Assembly: GCF_015767635.1 (NCBI RefSeq)
Contig: NZ_CP065230.1
Span: 3,658,001-3,722,000 of the forward strand
Length of the DNA: 64,000 nucleotides
Direction: 5' to 3'
Source: Halomonas sp. A40-4
Lineage (GTDB): Bacteria > Pseudomonadota > Gammaproteobacteria > Pseudomonadales > Halomonadaceae
Shown here one piece after another: positions 38,338-46,166 of the stretch. A model generated the notes under the pieces. That model saw only the letters and a program-made list of their open reading frames with translations. It did not search any database and was not told the DNA's origin. How positions within the stretch are numbered: position 1 is the stretch's first letter; the number at the start of each line of letters is the position of its first letter. The translations under genes and the position numbers were made by a program.

Positions 38338-39645
38338 ATGTCGATAACATCAGAAAAGCAGTTACCCGAATCGGTAACCGCTTGGCGCGACCCGGAAATG
38401 GATTCGGTTAAAGGTACCGAGACCCCGAAGGACCCTAACAAGGGCTACATCGCCCTGCTCGGCTGGAGTGTCAATGCGATCAAGGCGGCGCAAAAATTTG
38501 ACCGCCGTTATGTCGTGGTGGCTCCGGAATGGGCCGAAGATTTCTGCACCGCTAACAATATCCCCTTCATCGCCTGGGATTTTATCCGGCTGAATGACCG
38601 GTCCATGGAAATCGCCGAGAGGCTGAAAGCCGAAGGCGTCGACGTTGCGATCCCACTGTTTGAAGAAACCGTTGAGTGGTCCGGTGCGATAAACTCTGTC
38701 CTCCTGGACAGTCCACGCATGTATGGGCAATCCATCCTGTTCCGCGACAAGGCCCTCATGAAACGCCGTGCGCAGCTTGGCGGTATTCGCGTGGGAATTT
38801 TCGAAGAAGCCCACGAGAAAGAAGACGTTATTCGCTTCATGAAGCGCGTCAACCAGACACTGCTCAAGCTCGATGGTGACCCGGACGACCCGATTCACGT
38901 CAAGGCATTCGATAAAGCTGGCTGCCTCGGCCACCGCATGATCCGTACGGTGGAAGAAATTGAACACATTCCAGACGAAGAATATCCGCTGCTGATGGAA
39001 AGCCACCTGAGCGGCTGGGAATTTGCGGTGGAAGCCTGGATACACGATGGCAAGATCCAGTTCCTCAACATCTCGGAATACGTGACGCTGGGCTATTCGG
39101 TCTTCGTGCCCGCCACGCAAGAACTCGAAAGCTGGCGCAACGCGATTACCAAGCAGATCGAATTGCTGATTAAAACGTTCGACATCCAGTTCGGCCTGAT
39201 TCACCCCGAGTACTTCGTCACCGCTGACGGCGAGATGTACTTTGGCGAGGTTGCCTATCGTCCGCCCGGCTTCAAGGCGTTCGAGCTTATCGAAAAAGCC
39301 TACGGGTTTAATGCGTACCAGGCCTCAATGCTGGTGTTCGACCCGAAAAGTACTAAAGAGGAAGTGGCCGCCTTCTTCCCACGCGAGGTGGTCGATGCGA
39401 AAGGCTACGCAGGCTGCTTCGGTGTGTACCCAAGGCGCCGCGTGGTCAGCAAGCTGGAGATGCCCAAAGAAACGATCGAGCATCCCTATTTCGAGTCCCA
39501 TGAACTGGTCGCGCCGACGGAAGAGACGGTGCCAGACCGGTCGGCCTTCGGGACGCACTGGGGCCTGCTCTTCTTCTTTGGCGACGATCCCATCAAGATG
39601 CGGGATCTACTGAAAGCGCAGGAGGATCTGGACTTCTACGTCTAG
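38338..39645 (+). CDS. orphan ATP-grasp ligase
   Basis: 435 residues, starting at ATG 38338 with AGGAGA upstream. The N-terminal third resembles a Rossmann/pre-ATP-grasp domain (YIALLGWSVNAIKAA). The middle is the ATP-grasp fold: FRDKALMKRR, TLLKLDGDP, HVKAFDKAG, YPLLMESHLSG and the metal-binding QFGLIHPEYFVTADGEMYFGEVAYRPPG. ATP-grasp enzymes join a carboxylate to an amine or thiol through an acyl-phosphate. The gene is alone, with no neighbouring peptide, amino-acid or siderophore genes to point to a substrate. Product not recognised. Confidence 0.75.
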   Translation: MSITSEKQLPESVTAWRDPEMDSVKGTETPKDPNKGYIALLGWSVNAIKAAQKFDRRYVVVAPEWAEDFCTANNIPFIAWDFIRLNDRSMEIAERLKAEGVDVAIPLFEETVEWSGAINSVLLDSPRMYGQSILFRDKALMKRRAQLGGIRVGIFEEAHEKEDVIRFMKRVNQTLLKLDGDPDDPIHVKAFDKAGCLGHRMIRTVEEIEHIPDEEYPLLMESHLSGWEFAVEAWIHDGKIQFLNISEYVTLGYSVFVPATQELESWRNAITKQIELLIKTFDIQFGLIHPEYFVTADGEMYFGEVAYRPPGFKAFELIEKAYGFNAYQASMLVFDPKSTKEEVAAFFPREVVDAKGYAGCFGVYPRRRVVSKLEMPKETIEHPYFESHELVAPTEETVPDRSAFGTHWGLLFFFGDDPIKMRDLLKAQEDLDFYV

Positions 39646-39757
39646 CGTTCCTTTAACGCCATATGTATCACGATGGGCGCGTCTATCAGTCTCTGGAATA
39701 CTCAAATTCCTGACGCTGGTAGGCGCGCCCTACGTTTTGTCCGTCATCCCATAGCAT

Positions 39758-39795
39758 GTATCAACACTATTCCTGAGTATCAACACTATCCCTGA
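39758..39795. repeat. tandem 19-bp direct repeat upstream of lrgA
   Basis: Two adjoining copies of GTATCAACACTAT-y-CCTGA (39758-39776 and 39777-39795) that differ at one base only (T in the first, C in the second). They lie 67 bp before the LrgA start, so they could be regulator sites; a recent slip duplication is equally possible. Confidence 0.7.
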
Positions 39796-39862
39796 TATGG
39801 TGAACTCGCCACAGGGACATACAACGCTTGACCCTTTCCGAACAACTGGCGAGGTCATCCAT

Positions 39863-40216
39863 ATGGTTAAGGGTTTTTTGATACTGCTGATTTGCCAATT
39901 AATGGGCGAGTGGCTGATGGTATGGTTCGGCTGGCCAATTCCAGGCCCGGTAGCGGGAATGCTACTCCTGCTGATTGGGCTGATGTTCCATGGCCGCGTG
40001 CCCGATAGCCTGCGTTTACCTGCCGAGGGTTTGGTTCGGCATTTATCGCTGCTGTTTGTCCCGGCAGGCGTCGGTTTGATGCTATTTGCAGAGACACTCG
40101 CCCAGCAGTGGCTCACGATTCTGGCATCGCTGCTACTGAGCACCCTCATTACCTTGTCGCTAACCGGCTGGATGCTGCAGGCGTGGGAAAGACGTCAATA
40201 CAAGCATAAGGAATAA
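39863..40216 (+). CDS. LrgA/CidA-family holin-like protein
   Basis: 117 residues from the ATG at 39863, with GAGGT seven bases upstream; a reading from 39797 is rejected. Four hydrophobic helices; family marks are CQLMGEWLMVWFGWPIPGPVAGMLLL and FVPAGVGLM. In other bacteria LrgA/CidA proteins form membrane pores or help carry pyruvate/glycolate. Paired with the LrgB gene 3 bp downstream, as usual. Whether it is CidA- or LrgA-like cannot be told. Confidence 0.9.
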   Translation: MVKGFLILLICQLMGEWLMVWFGWPIPGPVAGMLLLLIGLMFHGRVPDSLRLPAEGLVRHLSLLFVPAGVGLMLFAETLAQQWLTILASLLLSTLITLSLTGWMLQAWERRQYKHKE

Positions 40217-40219
40217 GCG

Positions 40220-40939
40220 ATGGAGCTCACCACTTTTTGGGTTTACTTCAACGCTCGGCCTTTGTTCTGGATTGTGATTACGCTGGGGGCTTACCTGTCA
40301 GCCAGCATGCTTAATCGTAAGGCAGGCGGCACTGCGCTGCTGCATCCGGTGCTGGTTGCGATGTTGATGATCATCCTGCTGCTGACCCTTAGCGGCACCG
40401 ACTACGACACCTACTTTGAAGGGGCGCAGTTTATTCATTTTCTGCTGGGTCCCGCCACCGTGGCGCTGGCCGTGCCCCTTTATGACCACCGTGCACGTAT
40501 CCGCCAAATGCTGCTGCCGTTGCTGGTCGTTTGCCTAAGCGGCAGCCTGACGGCCGTCGTGACCACCTTGCTGATTGGCCAGCTTTTTGGCGCCAGCGAT
40601 GCGCTGTTGCTATCAATGGCCCCTAAATCGGTCACCTCTCCCATCGCCATTGGCATCTCGGAACAGATAGGCGGATTCCCATCACTATCCGCCGGTTTAT
40701 CGTTGACCACCGGCGTGATGGGCTGCCTGCTAGCCCCGTTGGTATTTCGCGTTCTCAAGGTGCGTTCACATACGTCAAGCGGCTTCGCACTCGGCCTGGC
40801 CGCACACGGGTTCGGAACGGCCTATGCCATGCAACGCAACACCCTCGCGGGCGCCTTTGCCGGCCTGGCGATGGGCATGACGGGGATATTCAGCTCCGTG
40901 CTGATTCCGCTGATCAGCCAACTGTTCGGCTTGAACTGA
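40220..40939 (+). CDS. LrgB/CidB-family membrane protein
   Basis: 239 residues, multi-pass, with HFLLGPATVALAVPLYDH, MAPKSVTSPIAIGISEQIGG and LAAHGFGTAYAMQ as family blocks. Starts 3 bp after the LrgA stop, so one transcript. The pair is tied to pyruvate/glycolate movement or to murein hydrolase control in other species; here the function is inferred only from the pair. Confidence 0.92.
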   Translation: MELTTFWVYFNARPLFWIVITLGAYLSASMLNRKAGGTALLHPVLVAMLMIILLLTLSGTDYDTYFEGAQFIHFLLGPATVALAVPLYDHRARIRQMLLPLLVVCLSGSLTAVVTTLLIGQLFGASDALLLSMAPKSVTSPIAIGISEQIGGFPSLSAGLSLTTGVMGCLLAPLVFRVLKVRSHTSSGFALGLAAHGFGTAYAMQRNTLAGAFAGLAMGMTGIFSSVLIPLISQLFGLN

Positions 40940-40969
40940 ATACCACTCACGGGATAAAAGTTATATTTT

Positions 40970-41446
40970 ATGAAAAAAGTCGCCATATTTGTGGATATTC
41001 AAAACATCTATTACACGGTGCGATCAGCATACGGGAAAAACTTTGATTACAATAAGTTTTGGGCTCAAGCAACGACAGGAAGAGACGTTGTGAAAGCCGT
41101 TTGTTATGCCATCGACAAAGGCGATAAAAAACAACGCGAGTTTCAAACGATACTAAGGGCCATTGGGTTTGAAGTGAAGCTAAAGCCCTTCATTCAACGC
41201 TCGGACGGCTCCGCCAAGGGCGATTGGGATGTTGGCATTGCCCTTGATGCAATAGAGTACGCCGAACAGTCCGATATTATCGTGCTGGTAACCGGTGATG
41301 GGGACTTTGACCTACTCGTCAATAAAATCCGCACTCAACATGGTAAAACCGTTGAGGTTTACGGCGTCCCTCAGTTTACAGCCGCCTCACTGATAAACGA
41401 GGCAAATAGTTTTATACATATCGATAAAGAATTGCTGCTAGGTTAG
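40970..41446 (+). CDS. NYN-domain (LabA/DUF88) protein
   Basis: 158 residues. PIN-like nuclease fold of the NYN class: N-terminal FVDIQNIYYTV with the first acidic residue, GDWDVGIALDAIEYA and VLVTGDGDFDLLVNKIR with the other metal-binding aspartates; the last block is the NYN hallmark. Such proteins are predicted RNases of the LabA group. It follows the Lrg pair by 30 bp, perhaps on the same message. Lower GC and many Lys codons compared with its neighbours hint at an incoming gene. A broken relative lies at 51571-51926. Confidence 0.88.
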   Translation: MKKVAIFVDIQNIYYTVRSAYGKNFDYNKFWAQATTGRDVVKAVCYAIDKGDKKQREFQTILRAIGFEVKLKPFIQRSDGSAKGDWDVGIALDAIEYAEQSDIIVLVTGDGDFDLLVNKIRTQHGKTVEVYGVPQFTAASLINEANSFIHIDKELLLG

Positions 41447-41473
41447 CGTTAACAAAAACGGCATAACAGTGCA

Positions 41474-42514
41474 TTAATCATCGCCGCGCTGATAGCGACT
41501 AAACTCACGCTGCCACCGTGCCATAAACGCATCCCGACGTAGGGCATCGACAAAGGCAAGCACCGAGGCGTTAAGGGTGATGGGATAGAGACGATCGCCG
41601 ACCTGATCGCGCAAGCGTTGAGCGGTGTAAGGCCCGACCACATCTGGCCGCACGCTGAACAGCGGTGTTTGCGCCGCCAATACACGCTGACCATCCCGGC
41701 TGAGCAGAAAGTTCATAAAGGCTTGAGCTGCCCGCAGATTCGGCGCATCACGGTGGATGAACCCGGTTCGCATCATCACCAGGGCATAGTCCTGAGGTAC
41801 CTGCACAATCACCTCGGGATTTTCCTGAGCCCACACCATGGCATAGGAACCCAGCAGGTTATAACCCAGCCAGTAGCGTCCCTCCGTCAGTCCCTCCAGC
41901 ATCGAGCGGGTATTGGCTTCGAGCTCGGCGTCGGCATCCCCCAGTACCGTCACCAGATCCCAGAACCTGTCGGTATAACGGGCATCCTGCTGGAACAGGG
42001 TATAACCGATACCGCTTTCTGACGGGGAATAGGTGGTTACCTTACCCTGTAACACCTCACGCTGTTCGCTTAGCAGTGTGTGAAGGTCTGCATGCGTTTG
42101 CGGTGGCAGGATGTGGCGCGCTAGATCAAGCCGGTAAGCCATGACGATCGGCTCGAAGGTGAAGCCGAACAGCTCATTCCGCCATTTGGCCCAGTCGGGC
42201 CATTCACTGGCCTGTGCCGAATCCAGCTGTTGGGCATAGCCCTGGTTCACCCGGTTCATCTGCCAGGGCATGGCGGAGCTGATCACCACGTCGGGCGGTG
42301 GTTCCGCTGTCGCTATCAAGTCATTGACTTCCAATGTGGAACGATCACGGTAGATGAGCTCGATAGCGGGGTGGGCCTGCTCGAAAGCCGCCAAAAGAGG
42401 CGCGACGACCTGCCGATCCAAGGCGGCTTCCACCACCAGCGGCATCGCTTGCAAACGCTGAGAGGATGATAAAAAGACAACCAGCAGGGCCGTCATCAGC
42501 CAAAGGCGGTGCAT
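41474..42514 (-). CDS. periplasmic binding protein, Fe/phosphonate-like, next to TctDE
   Basis: 346 residues with a signal peptide (first 23, ending LQA). Type II binding fold of the AfuA/ferric-binding type: LVVEAALDRQVVAPLLAAFEQAHPAIELIYRD, DVVISSAMPWQMNRV, PSESGIGYTLFQQD, LLGSYAMVWAQENPEV. No ABC permease or ATPase nearby. It overlaps the histidine kinase stop by one base (TGATG), so it is produced with that kinase. Similar binding-protein/TctE/TctD clusters are known with tricarboxylate transporters, where the extra protein may present a ligand to the sensor. That role is inference. Confidence 0.83.
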   Translation of the reverse strand: MHRLWLMTALLVVFLSSSQRLQAMPLVVEAALDRQVVAPLLAAFEQAHPAIELIYRDRSTLEVNDLIATAEPPPDVVISSAMPWQMNRVNQGYAQQLDSAQASEWPDWAKWRNELFGFTFEPIVMAYRLDLARHILPPQTHADLHTLLSEQREVLQGKVTTYSPSESGIGYTLFQQDARYTDRFWDLVTVLGDADAELEANTRSMLEGLTEGRYWLGYNLLGSYAMVWAQENPEVIVQVPQDYALVMMRTGFIHRDAPNLRAAQAFMNFLLSRDGQRVLAAQTPLFSVRPDVVGPYTAQRLRDQVGDRLYPITLNASVLAFVDALRRDAFMARWQREFSRYQRGDD

Positions 42515-43911
42515 CAGGGTTCCCCTCTTATCGCCAGAAAGTGCAACTCAATCCGAAGCCCATGCGGTTGCATCTCTTTGACCTGCAAATCGGCCTCATG
42601 GCGTTGCGCAATGGAATCCACAATCGCCAGACCGAGGCCTGACCCCTGCGTATCCTGGCGTCCGCCGCGTTCAAAGGGCTGAAACATCCGTTGACGAACG
42701 TCGGGCTCCACCCCGGGGCCATTATCCTCGATATAGAGCACGATGTGATCGTCGCTGGTCTTGAGTCCCAGGGTAATCTCACTACCGGCGGGGGTATAGC
42801 GCAGCGCGTTGTCGATCAGGTTGCCCAGCAGCTCGCTGAGGGCCCAGGCTTGGCCCCGTATCATGGCAGGCCCGGCAGGCAGCTCGTCCAGCCCCAGGTC
42901 GTGGTTCATCGCCACCTCGCGCTGGGCCCATTCCAGCACGGTGTCATGGAGCGTCGTTTTCAGGTCGAGCGGCTTGAGCTCGTCAGCTTCTTCAATATGG
43001 CGCAGGCGCGCAAGGCTCAACAGCTGGCTGGCAAGGCGGCTGGTGCGTTTCGCCCCGTCGTGCACATCCGACAGGGCTCGATACCACTCATCAGGGTCGC
43101 GGCTATGCAGAGCCAGCTCGCTGGTACTCTGCAGGCCCGCCAGCGGAGTCTTGAGCTGATGGCTGGCGTCCGCCGTGAAGCGCAACAGGTTGTCGCGGCT
43201 CTCGCGCTGGCGGGTAAACAGCGTATCAAGCGCCTCGACCGTTTCACGCAATTCTTCCGGCACATTGCCATTGAGGGGCCGCGTGTCATCGGCGGTGCGT
43301 TGCCGCAATTGATGGCGCAACTGGCGCATCGGTTTCAATGCCACTCGCATTGCCAACAGCATCAGGATGCCTGCCAGCAGCACCATGGCGATAAATCGAA
43401 TGACCGCTCGATCAAACAGCTCTTTTGCCAATGCCTGACGCCCACTGACCGTGTGCCCCACCCAGATCTGCACGGGATCCTGAATGTCCCATCCCGCCGA
43501 GTCGTATTCCCTCCCGTGCAACCGCCAGCGGGTACCCGCCTGCGTCAGATCAAGCCAGGTGGGCTCGATGGCCGCCTTGTCACGCCCTGCCCTGGGGATG
43601 GGGATATCGAGGTTGGCCGAGATACGTCGTCCGTCAGGATCGAGCACGGCGTAGAAGACCCGTTCCTGATGAGAGGTTGCCAGAATTTGCAGGGCAGCGG
43701 GCGGAATCCTGACGACAGGTTCGCTGCCTTCCCATTGCACCGACTCGGCGGTCGTCAGTGCAGCCGCTTCAAGCTGACTGTCATAGGCGCGCTCGGCCGC
43801 GCGCTGGGTGGAATAATAAGCCTCCATCAGCAGTAGCGTACCGAGCCCCGAGACCATGACGAGCAGCCAGATAGCCAGACGCGCTTTTAGCGTGCCCTGA
43901 ACGTGAATCAC
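42514..43911 (-). CDS. sensor histidine kinase (TctE type)
   Basis: 465 residues: membrane segment at about 11-31, periplasmic sensor region, second segment near 171-191, HAMP, dimerisation helix with phospho-acceptor His251 (ADASHQLKTPLAGL), and the ATPase with the N box LLGNLIDNALRYTPAG, G1 IEDNGPGV and G2 GSGLGLAIV. The order and N terminus fit the TctE subfamily. It overlaps the response regulator by 4 bases and the binding protein by 1, one transcript of three genes. Stimulus probably a di- or tricarboxylate, by analogy only. Confidence 0.9.
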   Translation of the reverse strand: MIHVQGTLKARLAIWLLVMVSGLGTLLLMEAYYSTQRAAERAYDSQLEAAALTTAESVQWEGSEPVVRIPPAALQILATSHQERVFYAVLDPDGRRISANLDIPIPRAGRDKAAIEPTWLDLTQAGTRWRLHGREYDSAGWDIQDPVQIWVGHTVSGRQALAKELFDRAVIRFIAMVLLAGILMLLAMRVALKPMRQLRHQLRQRTADDTRPLNGNVPEELRETVEALDTLFTRQRESRDNLLRFTADASHQLKTPLAGLQSTSELALHSRDPDEWYRALSDVHDGAKRTSRLASQLLSLARLRHIEEADELKPLDLKTTLHDTVLEWAQREVAMNHDLGLDELPAGPAMIRGQAWALSELLGNLIDNALRYTPAGSEITLGLKTSDDHIVLYIEDNGPGVEPDVRQRMFQPFERGGRQDTQGSGLGLAIVDSIAQRHEADLQVKEMQPHGLRIELHFLAIRGEP

Positions 43912-44576
43912 CTGGGCGCTTCCTCAAGGCGATAGCCCAGGCCACGAAAGGTTCGGATACGCAGACAGCTTCCTTGAAGTCGCTTGCGCAACCGACTCAC
44001 GTAAACTTCCAGTGCGTTGGAGCCAACGTCCCCGAAGCTGAACACTCGCCCTTCAAGCATCTCACGCGGGGCGATATTGCCCGCGTGTAGCAGCAGCCCT
44101 TCAAGCAGGCGCAGCTCACGGCGGGGCAATTCAAGCACTGTGCCATCGAGTGTCGCGACGCCCGCCGTGGGATCCAGGCATAAAGGGCCGTATTTCAGTC
44201 GATTATCGCTGCGCTGCTGGCTGCGCCGTAGCAAGGCACGCACACGGGCTTCAAGCTCTGCCACCGAGAACGGCTTGGCAAGGTAGTCATCCGCACCCAG
44301 ATCGAGACCGTGGACGCGATCGTCGATACCGTCCCGAGCCGTAAGGATCAGCACCGGTGTCCTGTCACCTCGCTCGCGTAATTCCCTCAGCAATTCAAGA
44401 CCATCGCCATCAGGCAACCCCAGGTCGAGCAAAACAAGATCGAAAGCGTCATTTTGCAACGCCGTACGCGCCTCGCTGGCGCGCGTGAAGGCATCAACGG
44501 TATTGCTCAGACGAGCAAGCGCATTGTCCAGCGAGCGGGCGATCATCGGATCGTCTTCCACGATGATTAGGCGCAT
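43908..44576 (-). CDS. OmpR-family response regulator (TctD type)
   Basis: 222 residues. Receiver with acidic pair EDD at 7-9, phospho-acceptor Asp51 (LVLLDLGLPDGDG) and the ending Lys in DDYLAKPFSVAEL. C-terminal winged helix (ELPRRELRLLEGLLLHAGNI to VYVSRLRKRLQ). First gene of the regulator/kinase/binding-protein operon and divergent to the tctCBA genes. An inverted repeat in the shared promoter region is its probable target. Confidence 0.93.
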   Translation of the reverse strand: MRLIIVEDDPMIARSLDNALARLSNTVDAFTRASEARTALQNDAFDLVLLDLGLPDGDGLELLRELRERGDRTPVLILTARDGIDDRVHGLDLGADDYLAKPFSVAELEARVRALLRRSQQRSDNRLKYGPLCLDPTAGVATLDGTVLELPRRELRLLEGLLLHAGNIAPREMLEGRVFSFGDVGSNALEVYVSRLRKRLQGSCLRIRTFRGLGYRLEEAPR

Positions 44577-44605
44577 GTAACTAAAGTCTCAGAACAGTAT
44601 TGGAA

Positions 44606-44655
44606 AGATGACAGGTTGGTGAAAGGTTGCCTGCCTAACATGGCGACTGTCATCT
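44606..44655. promoter_or_regulatory. inverted repeat between tctD and tctC
   Basis: AGATGACAG at 44606-44614 and its exact reverse complement CTGTCATCT at 44647-44655 lie 41 bp apart (about four helical turns) in the 139-bp divergent promoter region. The spacing suits a dimeric regulator bound on the same helix face, plausibly the TctD-like protein. Not previously matched to a consensus I can name. Confidence 0.5.
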
Positions 44656-44715
44656 GGTATGACCGGGCTCGGACATTCCCCGCGCCCGACGACAACAAGA
44701 GAACAGGAGTTCGTC

Positions 44716-45708
44716 ATGAAGATCAACCCAATCCTTCGCCGCGCCTCTGGCCTTGCCGTCCTAGGCAGTGCAATGTTGATGGGCCAGGCCCACGCTCAGA
44801 CGATCCCGGAATCCACCGAGTGCATCGCGCCAGCCAAGCCCGGCGGTGGCTACGACCTGACCTGCCGCCTGGCCGCCAACGGCCTGCAGGATACCGGCAT
44901 GATCAACAAGCCGATGATGGTCAGCTACATGCCCGGTGGCATTGGCGCGGTGGCTTATAACCATGTCAACGGTGTACGTACCGATGACCCTGGCCTGATC
45001 GTTGCCGCCAGCACAGGTGCCGCCGTCAACTTGGCGCTTGGCAAGTTTGGCCAGTACGACGCTGATGAAGTCCGCTGGCTGGGCGCGCTCGGCGTCGACT
45101 ATGGCGCGATCGTCGTCAGTGCCGATGCCCCTTGGGAAAATCTCGAAGAGCTGATGGCCGATCTCAAAGAAAATCCCAACGAGATTGCCTTCGGCGCTGG
45201 CGGAACCGTGGGCAGCCAGGACTGGATGAAGGCGGCCTTGATTGCCAAGTCCGGGGACATGTCACCGAGGGATCTGCGTTACGTGGCCTTCGAGGGTGGC
45301 GGCGAGGCCCTGGCGGCATTGCTCGGTGACCATATTCAAGTGTTCACCGGCGACCTCTCGGAACTCAAGTCTCAGCTTGAGAGCGGCAAGATCCGCGTAC
45401 TGGCGTCACTTTCCGAAGAGCGGATGGGTGGCCCCTACGCCGACATCCCTACCGCGGCCGAGCAGGGCTACGACGTGGAATGGCCGATCTGGCGTGGCTA
45501 TTACATGGGGCCGGAGGTCAGCGATGAAGCCTACCAGGCCTGGATCGAGCGCATGCAGGCACTGGCAGAAGACCCTGTCTTTGCAGAACTGCGTGAAGCG
45601 CGTGGTCTCTTCCCGATGTCACGCTTCGGTGACGACTTCGACAGCTACGTCAAGGAACAGGTTACCGAGTTCAAAGGGCTGGCCGAAGAAGTGGGTCTGA
45701 CGCAATGA
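44716..45708 (+). CDS. TTT-family solute-binding protein (TctC)
   Basis: 330 residues from ATG 44716 behind AGGAG; an in-frame ATG at 44659 lacks similarity. Signal peptide of 27 residues ending AHA-Q. Type II binding protein with ECIAPAKPGGGYDLTCRLAANGL, the phosphate-pinning PGG loop (SYMPGGIGAVAYN) and GGTVGSQDW. It delivers a carboxylate to TctAB. It heads tctCBA with a 4-base overlap to tctB. The FEGGGEALAALLGDHIQVF segment is the usual ligand-side strand. Ligand not identifiable. Confidence 0.92.
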   Translation: MKINPILRRASGLAVLGSAMLMGQAHAQTIPESTECIAPAKPGGGYDLTCRLAANGLQDTGMINKPMMVSYMPGGIGAVAYNHVNGVRTDDPGLIVAASTGAAVNLALGKFGQYDADEVRWLGALGVDYGAIVVSADAPWENLEELMADLKENPNEIAFGAGGTVGSQDWMKAALIAKSGDMSPRDLRYVAFEGGGEALAALLGDHIQVFTGDLSELKSQLESGKIRVLASLSEERMGGPYADIPTAAEQGYDVEWPIWRGYYMGPEVSDEAYQAWIERMQALAEDPVFAELREARGLFPMSRFGDDFDSYVKEQVTEFKGLAEEVGLTQ

Positions 45709-46154
45709 GCATCGCCGCCGACCGAGTATTGGGTATTGCCCTGATCGGTCTGGCGGCGTTTATCGCCGTTCAGGCCGTTCAGTTGGAGATACCTTTCAGC
45801 TATGAGCCCGTCGGCCCCAAGGCATTCCCGTTGGGGCTGTCGATTCTGCTGACCTTACTATCGCTGGTCATGATCTTAAGGCCCGGCGACAACGGTAGCT
45901 GGCCGCACAAGACACTGGCGCTCCGGTTGTTACTGGTGCTGGTTTTACTGCTGGTCTACGCCGTCTTGTTCAGACAGCTGGGGTTCATCGTCTCATCGAT
46001 GCTGGTCGTCACCGCCCTGGCGCGGCTGTTTGATGCCACCTGGGGTAAGGCACTGATCACCGGCATTGTCATGTCGATTGTCGGCTATTTTCTGTTCACC
46101 GCCGCCCTCGGCATCAGTCTGCCTTCTGGCTACTTGTTCGCCAGCTTCATCTAA
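45705..46154 (+). CDS. TTT transporter small membrane subunit (TctB)
   Basis: 149 residues, four hydrophobic helices, typical length. N-terminal DRVLGIALIGLAAFIAVQA and FSYEPVGPKAFPLGLSILL; the latter matches the usual TctB P-x-FP motif. Translationally coupled to tctC by ATGA. With TctA it forms the sodium- or proton-driven permease. Confidence 0.9.
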   Translation: MSIAADRVLGIALIGLAAFIAVQAVQLEIPFSYEPVGPKAFPLGLSILLTLLSLVMILRPGDNGSWPHKTLALRLLLVLVLLLVYAVLFRQLGFIVSSMLVVTALARLFDATWGKALITGIVMSIVGYFLFTAALGISLPSGYLFASFI

Positions 46155-46166
46155 AGGATCGCTGAG

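Noticed and set aside
39675..39730. GGGCGCG / CGCGCCC hairpin after the ATP-grasp gene
   Set aside because: The loop is over 40 bases and the T tract is poor, so it was not called a terminator.
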